Origin: CAG-791 sp000431495
GTDB lineage: Bacteria > Bacillota > Clostridia > Lachnospirales > Lachnospiraceae
DNA: 64,000 nt
Assembly: GCA_052117605.1 (NCBI GenBank)
Contig: JBQKIT010000001.1
Direction: 5' to 3' (one strand)
Shown: piece after piece, positions 41,601 through 50,677 of the stretch
Numbering within the stretch: the stretch's first letter is position 1
Layout of the letters: every line of letters starts with the position of its first letter
Program-made: the position numbers and the translations under genes
The notes under the pieces: generated by a model
Told to the model about the DNA's origin: nothing
Databases searched by the model: none
The model's input: the letters and a program-made list of their open reading frames with translations, nothing else

Positions 41601-42300
41601 CGCAGCCCGCGCTGTGAAAGATGCGCTGGAACCGGTTCAGCAGCAGTACATCGATCTCTACTACGATGCGCATTCGAAGAAACGCCTCGGCATTGAGGAC
41701 GCACAGCGCAAAGGTAAGATTCAGGAGAGTCTTGCGCTCAAGAACCTTAGGAAGCTGCACGGCATTACAATTCTTCCCGGCGCGAAGCTGTCTGACCTCG
41801 AAACTTCGATGGCGAATATCAAGGTCTGCTACGAACTGACACCTAACGAGCTGAAAAAGAATCCGATCTGCCCGCATTGCCATTTCGATATGAGCAGCCA
41901 TGAGAGAAATGTGCATGGACTGCTGGATCAGATCGATGACGGCATTGATGAGCTGACAAAGGAATGGACGAAGAAGCTGCTGGAGACCGTCACTGATCCA
42001 CTTGTGCTCGCACAAAAGCAGTACCTGAATGACGACCAGCAGATAGTCATCGATGACTTTGTCGCCTCAAAGGAGCTGCCAAAACGCGTAGATGATTTCT
42101 TTGTGGAGAGCATCATCGCTCTGCTTAAGGGATTCGAGCCGGTAGTCATCGACGCGGAAACGCTGGTGGAAAAGCTCGAACAGCTGCAGCCGCTCAGTGA
42201 GGACAACTTCCGCAAGAGGCTGAATGACATCATCGCTTCCTACACGAAAGGCAAGGACGAAAGCAAGCTGCGTATCGTCGTAAAGCGTAAGGAGAATTAA
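38611..42300 (+). CDS. brxC: BREX ATPase BrxC (type 3)
   Basis: 1229-aa P-loop ATPase. Walker A is GNYGTGKSHLMS at about 68-79, and Walker B is YLIVVDEFLAYL near 177. A long helical body follows and a zinc-finger-like PICPHCHFDMS lies near 1088. BrxC-type proteins form ring-like assemblies needed for phage exclusion and for host methylation in BREX. It is 15 bp after brxF, with AAGGAGG before ATG 38611, and 4 bp before the methyltransferase. Length and context fit the type 3 protein. Confidence 0.88.
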   Translation: MKYSELISFKPIESTIQLVEGTKTQSGVKELVQTYVMSDSMAESLQAPVIDQLQMDEVVDNKGVFIVGNYGTGKSHLMSVISAVANDAGNLQYLQNQNFAKRMEPVAGKFEILRLEIGGVTMTLYDILFDYIEEDFQRRGIDFKKPDYSTVRDNKKVIRQMMEAFNAKYPDKGYLIVVDEFLAYLTSRDERQLVLDLEVLRAFGEMCSKSNLRIILGIQEKIFDNPKFSFVSETLKHVSDRFTQMEITKEDTEYVVSERILKKNPEQKALIRNHLEKFSSLYSGMSTRMDEFVDLFPIHPAYIDVFNKVYLVENRHILKNISRVIRDIFDKDVPEDAPGIYSFDTYWPAIKGNGLLKSDVTISKVVNASTQLEEIINRSFPHKVYKPLAIQIIYALSVHRLTTNGLDVQFGLTAENLKDDLCLYLDSMPENDADFLLGVVNTTLKDIMTTVSGQFIIHNDANNQYYIDVDKIVDYDEKINQKASLLAPAELNRYFYTVVYNCLEWDAKEYVTNFKIYEYDLNWNSHNIFREGYLFMGLPGERSTAQPERDFYIHIMPPYDNDNVDIANLPDEVYFFFRSADEFKKNLELYAAANQLAEISEGKDKEAYLNKAKMFNRQLVKYLSDNKNTCFNETYKAQMRQLIEVLKGKYRPDLTFKDTIDLAASICLDEYFNNKYKDFPVMKTRVTRKNMSGLARDSFDYFAGRKTQQARMMLESFGVLEDDKIKPENSKYARYYIDRLQELPPQGVLNYTDLFEEQFMGVYIDKQFKISFLFTPIIFLSLVYAGYAVITLNNGKIITASNLDEIPSTNALDLYEFKYISRPAKMALAELKKMFEVLGLNPALLDLPKDRDNGVKQLIQAAQNLCSDAVLGTRKLSDGFELWGEPLADSQMKAKMQSACDKVKEEFSNYSAKFNTFAKLNNFRHTMDEIQEIEKQIWTLRRIPEYLDFKSECGDLVSYISSVQNFDIDALKVSIENARAAFRTARDSIAEGASGTDAARAVKDALEPVQQQYIDLYYDAHSKKRLGIEDAQRKGKIQESLALKNLRKLHGITILPGAKLSDLETSMANIKVCYELTPNELKKNPICPHCHFDMSSHERNVHGLLDQIDDGIDELTKEWTKKLLETVTDPLVLAQKQYLNDDQQIVIDDFVASKELPKRVDDFFVESIIALLKGFEPVVIDAETLVEKLEQLQPLSEDNFRKRLNDIIASYTKGKDESKLRIVVKRKEN

Positions 42301-42304
42301 AACT

Positions 42305-44866
42305 ATGGAGAAGAGAAAACTGACCAAGGCGGACCTCGACAAGGTCCGTGATATAGAAGGCTTCCCGATCGGTACGGACGAGGACATTATTGCGCTCTCT
42401 GATGCGCCTTATTACACGGCCTGCCCGAATCCGTTTATTAAGGAGTTTATCGAGGAGTATGGGACTCCTTACGATGAGGAGACGGATGATTATCATTGCG
42501 AGCCATTTGCTGCGGATGTGAGTGAGGGAAAAACTGACCCTATCTATATGGCACATACGTACCATACAAAAGTGCCACACAAAGCAATAATGCAATATAT
42601 TCTTCATTACACAAAGCCAGGAGATATAGTACTTGATGGCTTTTGTGGAACTGGGATGACCGGAGTGGCTGCGCAATCATGTGCGACCCCGGATAAAGAA
42701 ATAGAATCAAAGCTGAAGGCTTTGTCGTATACACCAAAATGGGGCGCCCGCAAGGTAATACTCAATGATCTTTCTCCCGCGGCCACATTTATTGCCTCCA
42801 ATTACAACGCTGATATAGATGCAGTTAAGTTCGTCGAGGCGGTGAATGGTGTTCTTGATAGAGTCAATCAACAAATCGAATGGGTGTATACTACCGTGCC
42901 TGAAAAGACAGATGGTTTTCTTCGTAATACAAAAGGAATTATTAATTATACCATTTGGTCAGATGTGTTCATTTGCCCAAGCTGCGGCGAAGAGTTTGTA
43001 TATTGGGATGTCGCTGTTGATGAAAAGGGCAATATGCGGAAAGAACAACATTGTCCACATTGTCATGCACAAATCAAGAAGAGCAAATGTGAGAGAGCCA
43101 AAGAATTTTATTATAACCAGTCTTTAGATAAAACCTCTTCTTTTGCCAAGCAAGTTCCTGTATTAATCAACTATACCGTTGGAGGAAAGAAATACAATAA
43201 GAGGCCGGATGATCATGACTTAGAGTTATTGGAAAAGGTGAAAAAATTCACCTCTTCTACAAAAGATTATTGGTACCCAACTGACCAAGTGCCTCGTGGA
43301 GTTAAGACTGCTGACCCCATTAATCTTGGAATAACTAATGTAAACCTTTTTTATACGAATAGGAACTTGTACGTCCTATCTGTATTATGGGAGGAAGCTC
43401 AAAAGACAGATTACAGAAATCAGATTTGGTTTTGCATAACATCTGTTCTTATAAAGACAGCATCAAAATTACACAATATTGGGTTGAAAAACGGAAAGAT
43501 CAACCTGGCTGGAGCAATGCCTAATGCTTTGTTTATTCCGAGCATGCTTGCTGAAAGAAATATCATCACCTTGATTAGGGGTAAAATAAAAGATATAGCT
43601 CCTGTTTTTTCTTTTAAAAAGTCAAATGATAACTATGCAATAAGTACCGGCTCATCGACTGATTTGAGGTTAATTCCGGATAATTCGATTGACTACATTT
43701 TTGTAGATCCTCCATTCGGGGATAACTTAATGTATTCAGAATTAAGCTTTATCTGGGAAGCCTGGTTGAAAGTTAAGACCAACAACAAGGATGAAGCAAT
43801 AATAAACACAGTTCAGAAAAAAGGAGTCCATGAATATCAAGAACTATTTAAACAATGTTTTAAAGAATTCTATCGTTGCCTAAAACCAGGTAGATGGATA
43901 ACAGTAGAATTCCATAATAGTAAAAATAGCGTTTGGATGGCTATAAATGAAGCAATACAAAGTTCGGGATTCATAGTTTCATATGTTAAAACTCTTGATA
44001 AAGGACAAGGAAGTTATAATCAGCAGACTGCACTTGGCGCTGTAAAACAAGACTTAGCAATTTCCGCCTATAAACCGAAGGAAGAATTTAAAAAGGAGTT
44101 TGTTCAAAAAGCTGGTACAGAAGAAACAGCATGGTCCTTCGTCCGCCAGCATCTCTCTAACCTTCCGGTTGTCGTCGATGCGGACCACGACGGGAAAATC
44201 GACATCATCTCCGAGCGTCAGGCATATCTACTCTTTGACCGTATGGTGGCTTACCACATCATGAACGGTATTCCGGTTCCGATTGATGCGACGGATTTCT
44301 ATAAGGGACTGGATGAGAAGTTCCTGAAGCGCGACGGCATGTATTTCCTCCCAGATCAGGTGAACGAGTACGACACGGCCCGTATCAAGATGGACGTCGA
44401 GCCGATCCAGTTTGAGCTGTTCGTTTCGAATGAGAAATCCGCTATTGCATGGCTTTATCAGCAGCTCGACACACCGCAGACGTATGCGGAACTCCAGCCG
44501 AAGTTCATGCAGGAAGTGAAGTCTGTAGACCGATACGAAGATATGCCGGAGCTGTTAGTAATGCTGGACGAGAACTTCATTCAGGATGATAAGGGCCGCT
44601 GGTATATTCCGGACCGTACGAAGGAAGGCGACGTTGCCAAGCTCCGCGAGAAAAACCTCTGGAAGGAATTCGAGAGCTATATGAACAGCAAAGGAAAGCT
44701 GAAGCTGTTTCGTTCCGAGGCAATCCGGGTAGGTTTCTCAAGGCTCTGGAAGGATAAGAACTATCAGGCCATTGTCGATATGGCCGAGCGGCTGCCGGAG
44801 CAGACCATTCAGGAAGACGACAAGTTGCTGATGTATTACGACATTAGTTTGAGCCGCGTGCAGTAA
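42305..44866 (+). CDS. pglXI: BREX adenine-specific DNA methyltransferase (PglXI type)
   Basis: 853-aa modification enzyme that marks self DNA. SAM motif I is VLDGFCGTGMTGVAAQ near 108-123; the catalytic motif is FVDPPFGDNLMYSEL near 466-480. Between them is a zinc-binding insert (CPSCGEEFVYWD, HCPHCHAQIKKSK, about 222-263). Base composition changes sharply within the gene: about 42305-42535 and 44125-44866 are GC-rich like the neighbours, while 42540-44120 is AT-rich. That core holds the catalytic and likely target-recognition parts, so an allele swap by recombination is inferred. The frame is intact. Confidence 0.87.
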   Translation: MEKRKLTKADLDKVRDIEGFPIGTDEDIIALSDAPYYTACPNPFIKEFIEEYGTPYDEETDDYHCEPFAADVSEGKTDPIYMAHTYHTKVPHKAIMQYILHYTKPGDIVLDGFCGTGMTGVAAQSCATPDKEIESKLKALSYTPKWGARKVILNDLSPAATFIASNYNADIDAVKFVEAVNGVLDRVNQQIEWVYTTVPEKTDGFLRNTKGIINYTIWSDVFICPSCGEEFVYWDVAVDEKGNMRKEQHCPHCHAQIKKSKCERAKEFYYNQSLDKTSSFAKQVPVLINYTVGGKKYNKRPDDHDLELLEKVKKFTSSTKDYWYPTDQVPRGVKTADPINLGITNVNLFYTNRNLYVLSVLWEEAQKTDYRNQIWFCITSVLIKTASKLHNIGLKNGKINLAGAMPNALFIPSMLAERNIITLIRGKIKDIAPVFSFKKSNDNYAISTGSSTDLRLIPDNSIDYIFVDPPFGDNLMYSELSFIWEAWLKVKTNNKDEAIINTVQKKGVHEYQELFKQCFKEFYRCLKPGRWITVEFHNSKNSVWMAINEAIQSSGFIVSYVKTLDKGQGSYNQQTALGAVKQDLAISAYKPKEEFKKEFVQKAGTEETAWSFVRQHLSNLPVVVDADHDGKIDIISERQAYLLFDRMVAYHIMNGIPVPIDATDFYKGLDEKFLKRDGMYFLPDQVNEYDTARIKMDVEPIQFELFVSNEKSAIAWLYQQLDTPQTYAELQPKFMQEVKSVDRYEDMPELLVMLDENFIQDDKGRWYIPDRTKEGDVAKLREKNLWKEFESYMNSKGKLKLFRSEAIRVGFSRLWKDKNYQAIVDMAERLPEQTIQEDDKLLMYYDISLSRVQ

Positions 44867-44901
44867 GGCTTTGATCTGCACATTTTTGGAGGTGGCAATG
44901 C

Positions 44902-47577
44902 ATGCTGAAGGCAGGTGAATTCGCCTTTGATAGGAATACAGGAAAAAGCGTACAGGTTCTTGATCGGCTCGAAGTGTGGGGATACGTGTCCTATCGCGTT
45001 TTCAATCCGTCGAATGGAACTGTCTATAAGGTGATGGCGGACAGCCTGAGCGATTCGTCCGGCTCGAATACTTACGACGAGAATTATCTGCGCTATGTCA
45101 CGCTGCTGTCAAAGATTAAAAACGAAACCGCAGGAGGACTCCTGACTTCTCTTGCCAGTGGGGTCATCCCGCTGCCACATCAGCTGCATGTGTTGAACCG
45201 CGTGATGTCTACGAACAATATCCGCTATATTCTGGCGGATGAGGTCGGCCTCGGGAAAACTATCGAGGCTGGCATGGTTATCAAGGAGCTGAAAGCAAGA
45301 GGACTGGTCAGGCGGACGCTTGTAGTCTGCCCGACTGGTCTTGTAACGCAGTGGTCTGCGGAAATGCAGGAGAAATTCCACGAGAAGTTTCAGGTGATTC
45401 TCCCGTCGGACTACGATACGATTCGCAGGCTAACGGACAGCGATGATGTCTATGGGCAATACGATCAAGTCATCTCGCCGATGGATTCCATCAAGCCTCT
45501 TGAAAAACATGCCGGCTGGACAGAAGAACGCGTAGAGCAATATAACCAGGAACGCATTTATTCCATCATTAACAGCGGATGGGATCTAATCATCATTGAT
45601 GAAGCACACCGCGTTGCTGGTTCTTCCGGTGAAGTGGCAAGATATAAGCTCGGGTATCTGCTTTCACAGGCAAGCCCATATCTGCTTCTTCTGACAGCAA
45701 CACCGCACAACGGTAAGACTGAGCCCTTCCTGCGACTGGTTCGTCTACTCGACGAGGATGCCTTTCCAAATGCGAAATCTGTGGTCAAGGAGCAGGTCGC
45801 TCCGTTCCTGATTCGTACGGAAAAGCGAGAAGCCATAGACAACAATGGAAATTTGCTGTTTAAGAACCGCGTCACACATCTGGTCGAGCTGACCTGGGAC
45901 GAACGGCATACTTATCAGCGACAGCTCTATGAGATGGTCACGTCCTACGTTTCGAAGACCTATAACAAGGCGCTCCGGAATCGTAAGAAAAACATGTGCC
46001 TGATTTTCTTGCTGATCATCATGCAGCGCATGGTGACAAGCAGCACGGCAGCAATTCGTCAGAGCCTTGAAAGACGGCTTGAAATCCTGAAAACCCAGAA
46101 TACCAAACTGGGATCTCTTACCGAGGAGGATTTGGCGGAACTCGATATCGAAGACGGTGTTGAGGATGCTCTTCAGGCAATGTCCCTTGACATGGAAGAA
46201 GAAATCAGCGAGCTGGAGAATATCATCGCCGTTGCCAAGCAGGCAGAGTTCCAGCACCCGGATGTAAAAGTTGAAACGCTGGAGAACACGATAGATGCTC
46301 TCCTGAACGCAGATCGAAACCAGAAAATCATCATCTTTACGGAATTTGTGGCCACGCAGGAATATCTCCAGCGGCTGCTGACTTCAATGGGATATACAGT
46401 GACAATCCTGAATGGCCGAATGAGCATTGAAGAACGCAATGATGCGCTCCGGAAATTCCGGGACAACACGAACATCTTTATTTCTACTGACGCCGGTGGC
46501 GAAGGCCTGAACCTGCAGTTCTCGAATATCATCATCAATTACGATCTGCCGTGGAATCCGATGAAGATCGAACAGCGCTGCGGTCGTGTGGATCGTATCG
46601 GCCAAACGCGAGATGTGCAGATTTTCAATTTTATCGTAACAGACACGATTGAAAACCGTGTGCGGGAGGTGCTGGAAGAAAAGCTCTCTGTGATACTCAA
46701 AGAAATGGGGGTCGATAAGTATTCCGATGTCCTCGATAGCGAAGTCGCAGAGGTCGATTTTACCGACGTCTATATGCGTTCAATCAGCAGGCCGCATAGA
46801 AAATCCGATGAGAATCTGTATCCAGTAGAATCTGAGCTGCGGCAGGAGCTGAAAAATGCGCAGAAATACAAGAGCCTGCTTCATGAAGACAAAGACCTGA
46901 CGAAGCTCGTCGGGAAGGAATCGAACTTTGATGTAGATTCTGCTCTGCGCCAGATGCTCTCCTATTATGATGCATGGCAGGGACTGGACCCGCGGCTCAT
47001 TATGGATATCAGTATCAATGACGAGAGCATTACGCGGCATCTCAATGCAGACGAGATTCAGGATCGATTCTCTCCGATATTGTCGGTTTCGATTCAGGAT
47101 TTTCCGAACGAGGAAGGCTACTTCATGCTTTGGGATTTGTCTGTAACCGATGAAGAAATGGACCAGAGGATACTCCCTGTATTTGTTAATAAAGATTTTG
47201 TGCTGCGACCAATGGCCGGGCAGCGGATTATGGATGTGTTCCTTGATGGAACGTCACAACTTTCTGTCCATTCCGTACCGAACTTAACTGGAGACGAGTA
47301 TCAGCAGCTCGAAAAGCTGAGCACAGAATTTGCGTACGATTCGTTTCTTGAATTAAAGGAGCAGCAGTTAAAAAGAAATAAGGAAAGCTACGACAAGTAC
47401 ATGTATGCTCTGAAACTGCGGACAGAAGCTACGGAGCATGTGGGCATAGATAATATCAGAAAATCTCGGCTGCGGCGACTGGAAAAAGAAAAAGAAACGG
47501 TAGAGGAGCGATATAGAAAAGGACAAGAGGTCTATCCGGAATTTAAGTTGTGCCTCCTTGTCAGAATGGAGGCGTGA
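44902..47577 (+). CDS. brxHII: BREX SNF2-type helicase (BrxHII)
   Basis: 891-aa superfamily 2 helicase/translocase. Walker A: LADEVGLGKTIEAGMVIKEL near 111; DEAH box: IIIDEAHRVAGS near 230; TATPHNG near 266; helicase C-terminal motifs STDAGGEGLNLQ near 529 and QRCGRVDRIGQ near 557. The architecture matches the DISARM/BREX helicases of COG0553 type. ATG 44902 follows TGGAGGTGG. It is required in BREX type 3 operons, in the same position as here, between methyltransferase and PglZ. Confidence 0.9.
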   Translation: MLKAGEFAFDRNTGKSVQVLDRLEVWGYVSYRVFNPSNGTVYKVMADSLSDSSGSNTYDENYLRYVTLLSKIKNETAGGLLTSLASGVIPLPHQLHVLNRVMSTNNIRYILADEVGLGKTIEAGMVIKELKARGLVRRTLVVCPTGLVTQWSAEMQEKFHEKFQVILPSDYDTIRRLTDSDDVYGQYDQVISPMDSIKPLEKHAGWTEERVEQYNQERIYSIINSGWDLIIIDEAHRVAGSSGEVARYKLGYLLSQASPYLLLLTATPHNGKTEPFLRLVRLLDEDAFPNAKSVVKEQVAPFLIRTEKREAIDNNGNLLFKNRVTHLVELTWDERHTYQRQLYEMVTSYVSKTYNKALRNRKKNMCLIFLLIIMQRMVTSSTAAIRQSLERRLEILKTQNTKLGSLTEEDLAELDIEDGVEDALQAMSLDMEEEISELENIIAVAKQAEFQHPDVKVETLENTIDALLNADRNQKIIIFTEFVATQEYLQRLLTSMGYTVTILNGRMSIEERNDALRKFRDNTNIFISTDAGGEGLNLQFSNIIINYDLPWNPMKIEQRCGRVDRIGQTRDVQIFNFIVTDTIENRVREVLEEKLSVILKEMGVDKYSDVLDSEVAEVDFTDVYMRSISRPHRKSDENLYPVESELRQELKNAQKYKSLLHEDKDLTKLVGKESNFDVDSALRQMLSYYDAWQGLDPRLIMDISINDESITRHLNADEIQDRFSPILSVSIQDFPNEEGYFMLWDLSVTDEEMDQRILPVFVNKDFVLRPMAGQRIMDVFLDGTSQLSVHSVPNLTGDEYQQLEKLSTEFAYDSFLELKEQQLKRNKESYDKYMYALKLRTEATEHVGIDNIRKSRLRRLEKEKETVEERYRKGQEVYPEFKLCLLVRMEA

Positions 47578-47579
47578 TA

Positions 47580-49055
47580 ATGTTCGGGCAATATATATAT
47601 GAAAAAACTTATGCTTCCAACACTTCACGCATGCTCTTCATTGATGAGGACGGCCTTGAAAAAAAGACGCACTATACAGATGAGTTTGCGCACAGAGGCT
47701 TCCAGATCATTCGCTACAAAGATGACCTGAGCTTCAGAATTGAGTGGGAAGACGAGTTCAAAGGCGGCCAGGATAAGTACCTGATTCTCGCAGCGCCAAA
47801 GGTTTATATACCATATGATGTTCTGAAGGCTTGTGGCTCTTACATATTTCGTATTTCTTTGATGAATCTCTTCCCGCGTCTGCAGACACAGTGCATCCGG
47901 GAAAAGGCAGACCTAAACTTTGATCTTCTCTGCATGGCGTATAAAGGCCTCTATGACGATTGCTGCACGTATGAAAAGACGAAAGACTTCATAAACGATG
48001 TCGTATACGGCAAAGACAATGTTCGCGAATACGTGAACCAGCGTATCAAAGATGTCTCTGTTCTGGCAGAGAAGGCTCAAAACTATAGGGATTGGATCAA
48101 GGTCGCGGAGACAAAATCCGAGATTGATGTCTTCTGTGCAGCTTATGAGATCGACGCGAATGCCGAGTTTGTACAGGAACCATTCTTGAAATTCATACTT
48201 GAAGGCTTCGGCAAGCTTTCAGGAAAGATTGCTTCAGATCGGAAAACGCCGGTGCTCGTCAAGGGCGCAATGGATTACATGCATAATCACAGCGACAAGT
48301 TCGTGATCATTGTCATGGACGGAATGTCGGAGTTCGACTGGACCATATTGTCGCGAAGCTTCGGAGACATAAAGTACGAACGATCTGCGGTTTTTGCCAT
48401 GATTCCGACGATCACATCGCTCTCCCGGCAGAGCCTCGTTTCAGGCAAATATCCACTTCAGCTTTTGTGCCCGTGGAGTACCAGCAAGGAGGGAAAGGAA
48501 TTCACCGATTACGCCATGAGCTTTGGCCTTCGTAAAGAGCAGGTTGAATATCATCGAGGATATGACGCCGACTTTGGATCGACGATTCGGTGCGGTTGCG
48601 TCATCATCAATGACATAGATGATATGGTTCATGGTCAGCAGCAGGGACGATCCGGCATGTATCGTGATGTGGAATATCTGTCCAGTACCGGGAAGCTCGC
48701 AACACTTGTACGGAATCTACTCAGTAAGTGCTTTGATGTCTATATTTCAGCTGATCACGGTAACACTCCATGTGTCGGCCAGGGAAAACTGATGAAGCTC
48801 GGCGTCGAGACAGAAACAAAGAGCCATCGCATGTTGGTTCTGGAGAAGTTTGCAGACAAAGAGAAAATGAAGGAACAATATGACATGATCGAGTACCCGA
48901 AGTACTTTCTTGACAAGCAGTATGATTACTTGATCTGCAACATTGGGAAATCCTTTGATGCGAAAGGTGACAAGGTGATGACACACGGAGGCATAACGGT
49001 GGACGAGGTGATCGTGCCATTTATTAAAATAAAGGCGGTGGATAACAATGGGTAA
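47580..49055 (+). CDS. pglZ: BREX PglZ protein (alkaline-phosphatase-like)
   Basis: 491-aa protein with the PglZ domain, the hallmark of BREX. The metal-site motifs of the alkaline phosphatase superfamily are present: FVIIVMDGMSEFDW near 242-255, TITSLSRQSLVSG near 276-288, and DVYISADHGNTP near 386-397; THGGITVDEVIVPF ends the domain. The ATG follows the helicase stop by 2 bp and overlaps brxA at the end by 8 bp. Its enzymatic role in BREX is not established. Confidence 0.92.
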   Translation: MFGQYIYEKTYASNTSRMLFIDEDGLEKKTHYTDEFAHRGFQIIRYKDDLSFRIEWEDEFKGGQDKYLILAAPKVYIPYDVLKACGSYIFRISLMNLFPRLQTQCIREKADLNFDLLCMAYKGLYDDCCTYEKTKDFINDVVYGKDNVREYVNQRIKDVSVLAEKAQNYRDWIKVAETKSEIDVFCAAYEIDANAEFVQEPFLKFILEGFGKLSGKIASDRKTPVLVKGAMDYMHNHSDKFVIIVMDGMSEFDWTILSRSFGDIKYERSAVFAMIPTITSLSRQSLVSGKYPLQLLCPWSTSKEGKEFTDYAMSFGLRKEQVEYHRGYDADFGSTIRCGCVIINDIDDMVHGQQQGRSGMYRDVEYLSSTGKLATLVRNLLSKCFDVYISADHGNTPCVGQGKLMKLGVETETKSHRMLVLEKFADKEKMKEQYDMIEYPKYFLDKQYDYLICNIGKSFDAKGDKVMTHGGITVDEVIVPFIKIKAVDNNG

Positions 49056-49761
49056 GATGGTCGGACTTTCGAGAAATTTGAAGATGACATGGCTTAACAA
49101 GGCCGTCGAGCTGTTATCCGAGAATTTGCCGGAGCAAGAATATAAGGACAGGCTGAATGAATACCTCAGCTTTGAAATCAAGAGTCCTACAAACTTACGT
49201 AAAACCAGAGAGATTCTGATGAACTTATGGTATTACGAGAATCCGGAGACGGAATCTCTGCGAACACAGGCACGGGTTCTTATCGAAAACGATTCTGATA
49301 ATTCGCTTGCAGCCCACTGGTGTATCATCCTTGTCACATACCCGATATTTGTAGATGTGTCGAGGATCGTCGGTAAGCTCTCTGAATTTGAAGAGGAGTT
49401 TACGATCCAGCAACTAAAGCAGAAGATCTTTGATGAATGGGGTGAGCGCGCTACGCTGTTCCACTCCATCGACAAGATCATCGCAACAATGAAAGCGATG
49501 GGTGCTTTGAAAGCTGAAAAGCCGGGCCGATACACTATCGTAAAGCATGAAGTGCGAGACGATAAAGTAAATGCACTTCTGGCAAGCGCCGGTATGACCG
49601 TTGAAGACAAGGGAAACTTTACTCTTCAGGATTTGCGCGAAATGAACTACATGTTCCCGTTCAAATACCAAATTGAGAGAGAAATGCTTATAATGAATGA
49701 TATGTTTACCATCACGAACATCGGTGGTGAAATGATGGTGAGCCTGACGGCAAGCTTATGA
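49048..49761 (+). CDS. brxA: BrxA-like protein (DUF1819)
   Basis: 237-aa protein. N-terminal ARNL-like stretch (GLSRNLKMTWLNKAVELL), then AAHWCIILVTYPIFVDVSRI and a C-terminal winged-helix-like region (FHSIDKIIATMKAMGALKAEKPGRYTI). This is the layout of BrxA, a small DNA-binding protein in BREX systems. It overlaps pglZ by 8 bp and the next gene by 4 bp. With brxF, brxC, pglXI, brxHII and pglZ it completes the six-gene type 3 set. Confidence 0.8.
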   Translation: MGKMVGLSRNLKMTWLNKAVELLSENLPEQEYKDRLNEYLSFEIKSPTNLRKTREILMNLWYYENPETESLRTQARVLIENDSDNSLAAHWCIILVTYPIFVDVSRIVGKLSEFEEEFTIQQLKQKIFDEWGERATLFHSIDKIIATMKAMGALKAEKPGRYTIVKHEVRDDKVNALLASAGMTVEDKGNFTLQDLREMNYMFPFKYQIEREMLIMNDMFTITNIGGEMMVSLTASL

Positions 49762-50465
49762 TGACTTGGAAACAATTCTACGATGGTTATCTTTGCTGGT
49801 CTGATAGCACTGTCTCTTCCAGACTTTCACAGATATCCGACCTTCAAAATGCAGATACCACCGAGATTGTAGATTGCTGCCAATGTATAGATGAGGCTCT
49901 TGCCCGCCGTCTTCTTCGCAAGGCAGAGAAGGTACAGCTTTCCTTCACCTATGCTCAGGTTGCGGAGCTTGCTGCATTTATCGGCGACGAGGAGCTTTTG
50001 AATACTCTCGCGATAGCGGCAACGGGTCCTTGTACGCAGGAGGTTCTGGAAGAACTCAATAATAACGAGATTCGTGACGATGTGATAACAAATATCGCTA
50101 AGCGATACAATCTGCAAGATCCGAATGAAGGTGCTATCTGGCAGCCGGGAGTTCTTCAGAAACAGATCGACGACCTCGCGGAAAGTGCGGGACAGCTTGC
50201 GGACAACCTGAACCGGATTAACAAGAATCTCGAAAAGCAGAAACGAAAGAAAAAATCAGGATGGTTTGCCTTTCTCGGTATGCTCGGAGATTCAAACCGA
50301 GCCAAGTCGTCGTCTGGCTTTAGAGTTGGTGATCATGTGCGAGTGAAGTATCGCGGCCAAGAAGGAACGATAATTGACATCAATGGGAACCTGATAATGG
50401 TTTCCCTTGATGACGGAAAACATGTGGATTCCTACGAGGCGTCAGAGCTTGAGAAAGCATGGTGA
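49758..50465 (+). CDS. Additional BREX-operon protein, C-terminal KOW/SH3-like domain
   Basis: 235-aa protein, start ATGATG overlapping the brxA stop, so it is translationally coupled to BREX. Residues 1-125 look helical (CIDEALARRLLRKAEKVQLS, QVAELAAFIGDEELLNTLAI). A coiled coil and basic linker occupy about 130-175 (NLNRINKNLEKQKRKKKSGW). The last 50 residues (GFRVGDHVRVKYRGQEGTII, then DINGNLIMVSLDDGKHVDSY) form a small beta-barrel of KOW/SH3 type that can bind nucleic acid or protein. It is not among the six core type 3 genes. I do not recognise a named family; an accessory or anti-phage effector role is inferred from coupling only. Confidence 0.7.
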   Translation: MMTWKQFYDGYLCWSDSTVSSRLSQISDLQNADTTEIVDCCQCIDEALARRLLRKAEKVQLSFTYAQVAELAAFIGDEELLNTLAIAATGPCTQEVLEELNNNEIRDDVITNIAKRYNLQDPNEGAIWQPGVLQKQIDDLAESAGQLADNLNRINKNLEKQKRKKKSGWFAFLGMLGDSNRAKSSSGFRVGDHVRVKYRGQEGTIIDINGNLIMVSLDDGKHVDSYEASELEKAW

Positions 50466-50677
50466 CGTTGAGTAACCTTTCAACGATAGCCATACTTTTT
50501 AACGATTATAGAATGGGGGGGTGTCGCTTTTGACCACAGCAGCCACAAGATCATATCAGTACAGGGCCACAGATGCGCTCCCTCTCTATGCCATGAAACG
50601 AAGAAAAGCCCAGAAACAGCGCGGTTTCCGGGCTAAAAGCACATACGGGCATTGTATCAAAGATGAGGTCTTAATAG

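Noticed and set aside
37948..50465. DISARM or type I restriction system instead of BREX
   Set aside because: No HsdS/HsdR or DISARM phospholipase-type gene is present. PglZ, BrxC and BrxA-like proteins in this order define BREX type 3.
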